A DNA stretch of 64,000 nt from Stutzerimonas kunmingensis (GTDB taxonomy: Bacteria > Pseudomonadota > Gammaproteobacteria > Pseudomonadales > Pseudomonadaceae), in assembly GCF_900114065.1 (NCBI RefSeq), contig NZ_FORS01000004.1:186001-250000 (forward strand). Reading direction: 5' to 3'. How positions within the stretch are numbered: position 1 is the stretch's first letter; every line of letters begins with the position of its first letter. Positions 57,506 to 64,000 of this stretch are shown in pieces. The position numbers were made by a program, and so were the translations under genes. A model generated the notes under the pieces. It was given only the letters and a program-made list of their open reading frames with translations, ran no database searches and was not told where the DNA came from.

Positions 57506-57979
57506 ATGGCCGTTGAAATCGACCGCCCCGTCCCGCCCTTTCAGGCTCAGGCCACCAGTGGTCAGCTGATCAAACTCGAGTCGCTGGCAGGCAAGCAGGT
57601 CGTGTTGTACTTCTACCCGAAGGACAACACACCCGGCTGTACAACCGAAGGCCAGGGCTTTCGCGATCACCACCAGGCTTTTATGGCGGCGAACACCCTG
57701 GTATTCGGCGTTTCCCGTGACAGCCTGAAGACCCATGAGAACTTTCGCGCCAAGCAGGGCTTCCCGTTCGAGCTGATCAGTGACAAAGAAGAGCAGCTCT
57801 GCCAGCTGTTCGACGTGATCAAACTGAAAAAGCTCTACGGCAAGGAATACCTCGGCGTGGATCGCAGCACCTTTCTCATCGACCGCAACGGCGTGTTGCG
57901 ACAGGAGTGGCGTACGGTCAAGGTGCCGGGCCACGTAGAGGCGGTCCTTCAAGCCGCGCAAGCACTGAACGCCGAATGA
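57506..57979 (+). CDS. bcp: thioredoxin-dependent peroxiredoxin (Bcp family)
   Basis: A 157-residue peroxiredoxin Q/Bcp. The peroxidatic Cys45 is in PKDNTPGCTTEGQGFRD. E. coli Bcp has its resolving Cys at position 50; here that residue is Gln, so this is a 1-Cys type or uses another cysteine (Cys in EEQLCQLFD). Cotranscribed with gcvR by spacing. Confidence 0.93.
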   Translation: MAVEIDRPVPPFQAQATSGQLIKLESLAGKQVVLYFYPKDNTPGCTTEGQGFRDHHQAFMAANTLVFGVSRDSLKTHENFRAKQGFPFELISDKEEQLCQLFDVIKLKKLYGKEYLGVDRSTFLIDRNGVLRQEWRTVKVPGHVEAVLQAAQALNAE

Positions 57980-58005
57980 AAAAGGCTGGCCACAGCGCCA
58001 GCCCT
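57977..58005 (-). terminator. terminator of the PerM-type gene
   Basis: On the minus strand GGCTGGC-N6-GCCAGCC is followed by TTTTTC, 8 bp after the stop at 58013. It overlaps the last bases of the convergent bcp gene. Confidence 0.85.
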
Positions 58006-58012
58006 TCCCGCG

Positions 58013-59089
58013 TCATTCAGCCACTTCGACCAAACCCGCCTTAGGCTCGCCTGGCCACGCATTGAGAACGGCCTTGAACAAGGTCGCCAACGGAATGGCA
58101 AAGAACACGCCCCAGAAGCCCCACAACCCTCCAAACAGCAGTACCGCGCAGATGATCGCCACCGGGTGCAGATTCACCGCCTCGGAGAACAGCAGGGGCA
58201 CCAGCACGTTGCCATCCAGCGTCTGGATGATCGCGTAAGCCACCATCAGGTAGAAGAACTGGTCGCCCAGCCCCCATTGGAATATTCCGATCAGCGCGAT
58301 CGGAATGGTCACGACCGTCGCGCCGATATAGGGCACCACGACCGAGACGCCGACCAGCATCGCCATCAGCGCGGCATAGTTAAGCCCCAGCGCGGCGAAG
58401 ACTGCATACGACACCACGGCACAGATCAGGATCTCGATCGCCTTGCCACGGATGTAGTTGGCGATCTGCAGATTCATTTCCTGCGAGACCTGAGTGATCA
58501 GCCCGCGCTCGCGCGGCAGATAGCTCTTGATCCAATCGCTGATCTGCTGCCGGTCCTTGAGGAAAAAGAACACCAGGATCGGCACCAGGACCAGATAAAT
58601 CATCAGTCCGATCAGCAGCGGCAGGCTGGACAGCGACGATGTCAGCACCAATTGGCCATAACGGCCGATCTCGCTTCGAATAAAGTCGATACCGCGCAGC
58701 ACCTGCTCCTCGGTCACCAGCTGCGGGTAGCGCTCCGGCAGCAATAGCAGCAACGACTGCCACTCGACCAGCATGCGCGGCAGTTCGTTGAACAGGGTCA
58801 GAACCTGCTGCCAGAGCAAGGGCACGATGAACAGCGTGCAGACCACCATCACACCGATGAACATCAGAAATACCAGCCACACCGCGAGCAGATGCGGCAC
58901 CCGCAGCCGTTCCAGCGCGCCCACCAACCCCTGCATCAGGAACGCCAGCACCAATCCCGCCAGTACCGGCGCCAGCATCCGACCAAAAATCAGGACGGCG
59001 GCGAAAGCCAGAAACAATAAGACTGCAAGAACCACTGCCTCCTCATGGGAGAAGTAACGCTGCATCCAGCCGCGTAATACCTTGAGCAT
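58013..59089 (-). CDS. AI-2E/PerM family membrane protein
   Basis: A 358-residue inner-membrane protein with about seven or eight TM segments and a periplasmic region (about 90-160). Family motifs: LVPILVFFFLKDRQQI, NYAALMAMLVGVSVVVPYIGATVV, and the C-terminal GLWGFWGVFFAIPLATLFKAVLN. It belongs to the AI-2E/YdgG/PerM family of exporters and sodium/proton antiporters. It lies between bcp (convergent) and the TusA-like gene upstream. Confidence 0.9.
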   Translation of the reverse strand: MLKVLRGWMQRYFSHEEAVVLAVLLFLAFAAVLIFGRMLAPVLAGLVLAFLMQGLVGALERLRVPHLLAVWLVFLMFIGVMVVCTLFIVPLLWQQVLTLFNELPRMLVEWQSLLLLLPERYPQLVTEEQVLRGIDFIRSEIGRYGQLVLTSSLSSLPLLIGLMIYLVLVPILVFFFLKDRQQISDWIKSYLPRERGLITQVSQEMNLQIANYIRGKAIEILICAVVSYAVFAALGLNYAALMAMLVGVSVVVPYIGATVVTIPIALIGIFQWGLGDQFFYLMVAYAIIQTLDGNVLVPLLFSEAVNLHPVAIICAVLLFGGLWGFWGVFFAIPLATLFKAVLNAWPGEPKAGLVEVAE

Positions 59090-59110
59090 TTCATTCCTCG
59101 AAGCGAATCG

Positions 59111-59362
59111 TCAGGCCTTGCGCAGCCAGTAGCGATAAAGACCACCTTCGACCTCTTCATGCAGCAATGCATGACCGGCCAGTTTGGCGAAGCTGCGGAA
59201 GTCCCTTTGCGAACCCGGATCGCTGGCAATGACCTTGAGCACTGCACCGCTGGACATACGGTTCAGCTCCAGCTTGGCCTTGAGCAGAGGCATCGGGCAG
59301 TCAAGCCCAACAGCATCCAGTTCGGCATCGCATTCAAGCGATTGCGGTCGCGCTTCGGTCAT
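59111..59362 (-). CDS. TusA-like sulfurtransferase / SirA-type protein
   Basis: An 83-residue TusA-fold protein with CPxP motif (D-C22-P-M-P), a sulfur-carrying cysteine, after the VGL segment. Family ending RYWLRKA. Its place beside bepA and a PerM gene matches the P. aeruginosa protein PA1006, which is needed for molybdenum-enzyme activity (from memory). It lies 21 bp before the PerM gene. Divergent from bepA. Confidence 0.9.
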   Translation of the reverse strand: MTEARPQSLECDAELDAVGLDCPMPLLKAKLELNRMSSGAVLKVIASDPGSQRDFRSFAKLAGHALLHEEVEGGLYRYWLRKA

Positions 59363-59472
59363 GGTTCGCCTCCACAGAAAAGCCTCGCAGCATACCTAGC
59401 ACAGCGGGCCTCTGGCCAGCCGGCCAAGGTCAAGGCTACAGTAGCCGCTCTCAACTCAACGAGCCTGTCTGG

Positions 59473-60903
59473 ATGAAATTGCTGCGCCCCGCCCTGCTCA
59501 CGCTCGCCTGCCTGACTGCACTGCCAGCATTGGCCAACGACCTGCCTTCGCTCGGCGATGCCAGCTCCTCCATCGTTTCTCCTGAACAGGAGCACCAGCT
59601 CGGCCGGGCATGGCTCAGCCTGCTGCGCGGGCAGGTTAGCCAGCTCTCGGACCCACAGCTCAAGGACTATGTAGAAAGCAGTGTCTATCGCCTGGCAGAA
59701 ACCAGTCAGCTGCAGGATCGTCGCCTTGAATTCGTCCTGTTGGACAGCCCGCAACTGAATGCCTTCGCAGCTCCAGGCGGGATCATTGGTGTCAACGGGG
59801 GCCTGTTCATTTATGCCCAGACCGAAGCCGAATATGCATCGGTGATGGCTCACGAACTGGCGCACCTTTCCCAGCGCCATTTCGCCCGCGGACTGGAAGC
59901 GCAACAGCGCATGCAACTGCCTCTGATGGCCGCCATGCTGGCTGGCGTCGTCGCCGCCGCAGCCGGCGCAGGTGATGCCGGCATCGCCGCCATCGTGTCT
60001 ACCCAGGCCGCTGCCATCCAGGCCCAGCGCCGCTTTTCCCGGCAGAACGAACAGGAGGCCGACCGCATCGGCATCGTCAACCTCGAGCGGGCCGGTTACG
60101 ACCCGCGTGCGATGCCCTCAATGTTCGGTCGCCTCATGCGCCAGTATCGTTACGATCAGAAGCCACCGGAATTCCTGCTGACGCACCCGGTCAGTGAATC
60201 ACGCATCGCCGATACCACAAACCGAGCGGAACAGTATCCACAGGGTGGAGCACAGGACAGCCTGCGCTACCAGCTGATGCGCGCTCGAACGCAATTGAAG
60301 TTCGAAAGAACACCGGGCGTCGAGGCCAAGCGATTCCGCGCGATGCTCAGCGAAAATCCAGAGATGGATGCCGCACGCTATGGCCTTGCGCTCGCGCAAG
60401 TCAAAGCAGGGCAACTCGACGAAGCGAACAGCAGCCTTGCACCGCTGCTAACCAAGGCACCGGACGACATCACCTACAACCTCGCGCAGATCGAACTCGA
60501 CATCACCGCCAACCGCCTGCAACAGGCGCAGACCCGTTTACAGCGGTTGCTGCAGCTATATCCGGGCAACTACCCGGTGCGCCAGATGCACATTGACCTT
60601 CTGATGGAGAAGGGCGAGACACAGCAAGCCGAGCGCGAACTGGACAAGCTGGTGGAGCAGCGCCGCCAGGATCCCGATATCTGGTATCAGGTCGCCGAAG
60701 TGCGCGGGCTCAGCGGCAACATCGTTGGCCTGCATCAAGCACGCGCGGAGTACTTCGCCCTGGTAGGCGACTACGACCAGGGCATCGAGCAACTCGACCT
60801 CGCCAAGCGTCGTGCCAGCAACTTCCAGATCGCATCACGGATTGACGCGCGCCAGAAACAGCTGATCGAAGAAAAGCGAATGGTCGAGGAAATGCTGCGC
60901 TGA
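59473..60903 (+). CDS. bepA: periplasmic metalloprotease BepA (M48) with TPR domain
   Basis: A 476-residue protein with a cleavable signal peptide (LLTLACLTALPALA), a peptidase M48 domain and a C-terminal TPR domain. Zinc motif H127-E-L-A-H131 and the third ligand Glu in NEQEADRIGI (about 190-200). The TPRs (about 310-465) include AQVKAGQLDEANSSLAPL and LQQAQTRLQRLLQLYPGNYP. BepA degrades or helps fold misassembled outer-membrane proteins such as LptD with BAM. Divergent from the TusA-like gene. Confidence 0.94.
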   Translation: MKLLRPALLTLACLTALPALANDLPSLGDASSSIVSPEQEHQLGRAWLSLLRGQVSQLSDPQLKDYVESSVYRLAETSQLQDRRLEFVLLDSPQLNAFAAPGGIIGVNGGLFIYAQTEAEYASVMAHELAHLSQRHFARGLEAQQRMQLPLMAAMLAGVVAAAAGAGDAGIAAIVSTQAAAIQAQRRFSRQNEQEADRIGIVNLERAGYDPRAMPSMFGRLMRQYRYDQKPPEFLLTHPVSESRIADTTNRAEQYPQGGAQDSLRYQLMRARTQLKFERTPGVEAKRFRAMLSENPEMDAARYGLALAQVKAGQLDEANSSLAPLLTKAPDDITYNLAQIELDITANRLQQAQTRLQRLLQLYPGNYPVRQMHIDLLMEKGETQQAERELDKLVEQRRQDPDIWYQVAEVRGLSGNIVGLHQARAEYFALVGDYDQGIEQLDLAKRRASNFQIASRIDARQKQLIEEKRMVEEMLR

Positions 60904-60906
60904 GTT

Positions 60907-60933
60907 GAAAACGGCGCTGAACGTTCAGCGCCG
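60907..60933 (-). terminator. terminator of nadA
   Basis: The palindrome CGGCGCTGAA-CG-TTCAGCGCCG is followed on the minus strand by TTTTC. It lies 11 bp after the nadA stop at 60944 and 4 bp after the convergent bepA stop. Without a plus-strand T-run it serves nadA better than bepA. Confidence 0.8.
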
Positions 60934-60943
60934 ATGAGAAGGC

Positions 60944-62002
60944 TCAGGCGTTGCCGGCCTGTTTCAGCCGCGCGGCCTGGGTGAAATCGAGCATCCGCTT
61001 GAGAGGCTTGACCGCACGCGGAATGATCGCCGGATCGACGAAGATTTCATTGCTGCCAGCGCGCAGGCATTCCAGGGTCCGCTCCAGCGTGTTCATCGCC
61101 ATCCAGGGGCAATGCGCACAGCTTCGGCAGGCTGCACCCTGGCCGGCAGTCGGCGCTTCGATGAACGTTTTTTCAGGGCACAACTGCTGCATCTTGTAAA
61201 AGATGCCCCGATCCGTCGCAACGATCAGCGTCTGCTGCGGCAAGGTCTGCGCAGCCTTGATCAGCTGACTGGTCGAACCTACAGCATCGGCGAGTTCGAC
61301 CACCGCCTGCGGGGACTCCGGATGCACCAGAATCGCGGCATCCGGGTAAAGAGCCTTCATGTCAGCCAATTGCTTGGCCTTGAACTCTTCGTGGACGATA
61401 CAGGCGCCATCCCAGAGCAGGATGTCGGCACCGGTCTCGCGCTGTACGTAGTTGCCCAGATGCTTGTCCGGCGCCCAGATGATCTTTTCGCCGTTATCCA
61501 TCAGGCTTTCGACGATTTCCAGCGCACAACTGGATGTCACCACCCAGTCAGCCCGTGCCTTTACCGCCGCCGAAGTGTTGGCATAGACGACCACGGTGCG
61601 CTCCGGATGCTGATCGCAGAAGGCCGAAAACTCATCGACAGGACAGCCCAGATCGAGGGAACAGGTCGCCTCGAGCGTGGGCATGAGCACGCGCTTCTCA
61701 GGATTGAGGATCTTCGCCGTCTCGCCCATGAACTTGACGCCGGCTACCAGCACGGTCTGGGCCGGATGCTCGTTGCCGAAGCGCGCCATTTCCAGGGAGT
61801 CGGAAACGCAACCGCCTGTTTCCTCGGCCAACGCCTGGATCACCGGATCGGTGTAGTAATGCGCCACCAGCACTGCATTCTGGCGCTTCAACTCAACAGC
61901 TATCTCACTGCGCAGCTGCGCTTCCTGCTCAGGCGTAAGCGGCTTGGGCTGCTTAGCTGCCAGGTGAGCCTGCACGAGAATGCGTTCGGGTATCTGCGTC
62001 AT
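60944..62002 (-). CDS. nadA: quinolinate synthase NadA
   Basis: A 352-residue [4Fe-4S] enzyme condensing iminoaspartate with dihydroxyacetone phosphate in NAD synthesis. Motifs: [21 protein letters not shown], the substrate region [33 protein letters not shown] and the cysteine-rich [15 protein letters not shown] (about 291-305). The three cluster cysteines are expected at about 113, 200 and 297. nadB is not in the window. Confidence 0.96.
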   Translation of the reverse strand: MTQIPERILVQAHLAAKQPKPLTPEQEAQLRSEIAVELKRQNAVLVAHYYTDPVIQALAEETGGCVSDSLEMARFGNEHPAQTVLVAGVKFMGETAKILNPEKRVLMPTLEATCSLDLGCPVDEFSAFCDQHPERTVVVYANTSAAVKARADWVVTSSCALEIVESLMDNGEKIIWAPDKHLGNYVQRETGADILLWDGACIVHEEFKAKQLADMKALYPDAAILVHPESPQAVVELADAVGSTSQLIKAAQTLPQQTLIVATDRGIFYKMQQLCPEKTFIEAPTAGQGAACRSCAHCPWMAMNTLERTLECLRAGSNEIFVDPAIIPRAVKPLKRMLDFTQAARLKQAGNA

Positions 62003-62210
62003 GGACGGGTCCTGCCAGCACGGGATTGCACGAAGCGCCGAGTATAACGGCCCAGGCCGGGAATTCGGGCTTGTCGGTAGAGAGGAGGCGCGCAGGATTC
62101 AGACACGCCTCCTGCCTTTCAACGGGGCAGGAATACTAGCCGAAGCCTCTACAAAAGGGAAAGCACGGTGAAAACGCGTGAAAAGCCGGGCGTTGCGCCC
62201 TGTCAAACGA

Positions 62211-62243
62211 AAACCGCCGGCATCAGCCGGCGGTTCTTTTCTT
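62211..62243 (-). terminator. terminator after the CoA-transferase gene
   Basis: A 9-bp stem ACCGCCGGC/GCCGGCGGT with a 4-base loop lies 15 bp after the CoA-transferase stop, followed on the minus strand by TTTTCGTTT. Plus-strand T's on the other side are also present. Confidence 0.85.
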
Positions 62244-62248
62244 CTGGA

Positions 62249-63745
62249 TCACTCGCCCTTGAGCATGTGTCCACGTTCCTCCAGGTTGATGTGCCACTGC
62301 ATCGCTTCGCCCAGCAGGTGCGGCGTCTGGCCGCCCTTCTTGCAGGCGTCGTCGAAGTACTTGTTCAGCGCATCGCGGTAGGACGGGTGCACGCAGTTGT
62401 CGATGATAGCGCGGGCGCGCTCGCGCGGAGCGAGGCCACGCAGGTCAGCCAGGCCTTGCTCGGTAACCAGAATCTCGACGTCATGCTCGGTGTGGTCAAC
62501 GTGAGCAACCATCGGCACGACGCTGGAGATGTTGCCACCCTTGGCGATCGACTTGGTCACGAAGATGGCCATGTGAGCGTTACGCGCGAAATCGCCCGAA
62601 CCGCCGATGCCGTTCATCATCTTGGTGCCGCCCACGTGAGTGGAGTTGACGTTGCCATAGATGTCGAACTCGAGCGCGGTGTTGATACCGATGATGCCAA
62701 GACGGCGCACAAGCTCAGGATGGTTGGAGATTTCCTGAGGACGCAGGATCAGCTTGTCCTTGTACTTCTCCAGGTTGCCGAACACGCGATCATTGCAACG
62801 CTCGGACAGGGTGATGGAGCAACCGGAAGCAAAGGTCATCTTGCCCGCATCGATCAGCTCGAAGGTGCAGTCCTGCAGTACTTCGGAGTACATCACCAAG
62901 TCTTCGAACGGCGAATCGATCAGACCGCACATTACCGCGTTGGCGATGTTGCCGATACCGACCTGCATCGGGCCAAGGTTCTTCGCCATACGGCCAGCTT
63001 CGACTTCGCTCTTGAAGAACTCGACCAGATGATTGGCGATGGCCTGGGTTTCTTCGTCCGGCGGAGTGACCGTGGAGTAGGAATCCGGCTGATTGGTGAT
63101 GACGATGGCGGCAATCTTGGCCGGATCGACCGGGATCGAAGTCGCGCCGAGACGATCATCGACCTTGGTCAGCGGGATCGGGCCGCGGTTCGGGCGCTCA
63201 CCCGGGAAGTAGATGTCGTGCAGACCTTCCAGGTTCAGGTTGTGTGCCAGGTTCAGCTCGATGATCACCTGGTCGGCGAACATGGCCAGGTTGGCCGAGT
63301 TGCCTACTGAAGTGGTCGGTACGATGTGGCCCTGCTCGGTGATGCACAACGCTTCGACGATGGTGACGTCGGGACGCTTGATCTGATGATTGCGCATCTG
63401 CTCGACGGTATGCGACAGGTGCTGGTCGATGAACATGACCTCACCGGCGTTAATCGCCTTGCGCAGTACCGGATCGGCCTGGAACGGCATGCGACGGGCC
63501 AGTAGACCCGCGGAAGCCATCTTGCCATCGAGATCGTTACCCAGGCTGGCGCCAGTGACCAGGCTGATCTGCAGCTCCTCGTCCTTGGCACGGTCGATCA
63601 GCGCGAGGGGCACGGCCTTGGCTTCGCCCGCACGGGTGAAGCCGCTCATGCCAACGGTCATGCCGTCGCGAATAAGGGCAGCTGCCTCGTGGGCACTCAT
63701 GACCTTGTTCTGCAGAGAGGACAAGCGGATACGATCAGAATACAT
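62249..63745 (-). CDS. acetyl-CoA hydrolase/transferase (succinate:acetate CoA-transferase type)
   Basis: A 498-residue class I CoA-transferase, of the Cat1/AarC succinate CoA-transferase family, swapping CoA between acetate and succinate. It contains VGMSGFTRAGEAKAVP, VGIGNIANAVMCGL, the likely catalytic Glu in VMYSEVLQD, FASGCSITLSE, and GGSGDFARNAHMAIF. Full length. The substrate (acetate, propionate or succinate) cannot be fixed from sequence. It is a monocistronic gene ended by the hairpin at 62211. The 200 bp upstream hold its promoter and, further on, the tRNA-Lys terminator. Confidence 0.92.
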   Translation of the reverse strand: MYSDRIRLSSLQNKVMSAHEAAALIRDGMTVGMSGFTRAGEAKAVPLALIDRAKDEELQISLVTGASLGNDLDGKMASAGLLARRMPFQADPVLRKAINAGEVMFIDQHLSHTVEQMRNHQIKRPDVTIVEALCITEQGHIVPTTSVGNSANLAMFADQVIIELNLAHNLNLEGLHDIYFPGERPNRGPIPLTKVDDRLGATSIPVDPAKIAAIVITNQPDSYSTVTPPDEETQAIANHLVEFFKSEVEAGRMAKNLGPMQVGIGNIANAVMCGLIDSPFEDLVMYSEVLQDCTFELIDAGKMTFASGCSITLSERCNDRVFGNLEKYKDKLILRPQEISNHPELVRRLGIIGINTALEFDIYGNVNSTHVGGTKMMNGIGGSGDFARNAHMAIFVTKSIAKGGNISSVVPMVAHVDHTEHDVEILVTEQGLADLRGLAPRERARAIIDNCVHPSYRDALNKYFDDACKKGGQTPHLLGEAMQWHINLEERGHMLKGE

Positions 63746-63887
63746 TTGAGCCTCGAACCAACGGTAATCGGAAGGGGCCGCAGTCTATTACGTTTAAAAA
63801 CGCTTGAGCCACCTACTAAGGTCGTAGAGAAAAACGCTTCTTATGACCGAACGTAGCAGCCTGCAGCAACGCAAAATCGCGGCCATT

Positions 63888-63922
63888 AAAAAGCCGGATA
63901 ACCCTGACAGGCCTCCGGCTTC
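63888..63922 (-). terminator. terminator of tRNA-Lys
   Basis: On the minus strand AGCCGGA/TCCGGCT with a 16-base loop is followed by TTTTTA, 24 bp after the tRNA-Lys 3' end. Confidence 0.75.
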
Positions 63923-63945
63923 TTGTGCTCCCTCGAGAGCGATAT

Positions 63946-64000
63946 GGTGGGTCGTGTAGGATTCGAACCTACGACCAATTGGTTAAAAGCCAACTGCTCT
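63946..64000 (-). tRNA. tRNA-Lys (TTT), partial at window edge
   Basis: The 3' 55 nt of a tRNA: anticodon TTT (in GCTTTTAACC), T-arm GGTTCGAATCC, acceptor end ACGACCC and encoded CCA. The 5' part lies beyond position 64000. Confidence 0.93.

Noticed and set aside
62168-63310. A 380-codon plus-strand frame opposite the CoA-transferase
   Set aside because: It runs through the CoA-transferase terminator and is antisense to that intact gene.

Overview
The window is chromosomal DNA of a high-GC gammaproteobacterium, almost certainly a Pseudomonas of the stutzeri/Stutzerimonas group. Two stretches follow a gene order I remember from Pseudomonas aeruginosa: tsaB-adk-ppc, the lipoprotein pair ending in lptF, then lysS-prfB, an Old Yellow Enzyme and recJ; and purC-bamC-dapA-gcvR-bcp-perM-tusA-bepA-nadA. 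The bfd/bfr pair, ydbH-ynbE-ydbL, rdgC and polB also fit. Coding density is high. I see no prophage, insertion sequence, integron or CRISPR array, and no confirmed pseudogene, so this is mostly core genome with a few accessory cassettes.

Layout. 1-6.8 kb: two small TetR-controlled modules: a divergent TetR / GST + metallo-beta-lactamase-fold pair, then an RND efflux pair (adaptor lipoprotein + pump) read away from its own TetR regulator. 6.8-14.1 kb: rsmJ, an extensin-like peptidase, a DUF72 protein, tsaB, adk and ppc, all on the minus strand. 14.3-16.2 kb: a small conserved gene and two envelope lipoproteins, the second OmpA-like (LptF). 16.2-28.8 kb (minus): several little-studied conserved proteins (AIM24-like, BI-1-like, a DUF1704/QEGLA protein with a metalloprotease-like motif), lysS, prfB with its programmed +1 frameshift, a TerB/DUF533 protein, a XenA-like flavoenzyme, an orphan molybdopterin oxidoreductase, recJ and a MarR-like regulator. 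29-32.7 kb (plus): 5-oxoprolinase pxpABC with an NRAMP-related permease, behind an intergenic palindrome likely bound by the MarR-like regulator. 32.7-36.7 kb: yaeQ, Fur-type iron storage genes bfd and bfr, an FKBP isomerase lipoprotein, a tRNA-Val/tRNA-Asp unit and rdgC. 36.7-46.9 kb: overlapping azlC-azlD-MFS genes, a GNAT, a transporter-histidine kinase-receiver fusion, an MgtC/DUF4010 membrane protein, rmuC and a Sel1 protein. 46.9-47.4 kb: the longest gene-free stretch, AT-rich, carrying an inverted pair of DnaA boxes. 47.4-53.4 kb: ydbH-ynbE-ydbL (outer-membrane lipid supply), a small unknown gene and DNA polymerase II. 53.5-64 kb: tRNA-Ser, purC, bamC, dapA, gcvR, bcp, a PerM permease, a TusA-like protein, bepA, nadA, an acetate/succinate CoA-transferase and part of a tRNA-Lys.

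Themes: envelope biogenesis (BamC and BepA for outer-membrane proteins, YdbH/YnbE/YdbL for lipid supply, LptF, the FKBP lipoprotein), iron storage and release (Bfr/Bfd), DNA repair and recombination (RecJ, RdgC, RmuC, Pol II), and central metabolism (Ppc, Adk, DapA, NadA, PurC, CoA-transferase). I did not find a clearly new multi-gene system. The items most worth following up are the DUF1704 protein, the metal-motif-less NRAMP permease with its operator, the DnaA-box pair, a probable CTG start coupled to an upstream stop, the eroded metallo-beta-lactamase motif and the long-form PurC.
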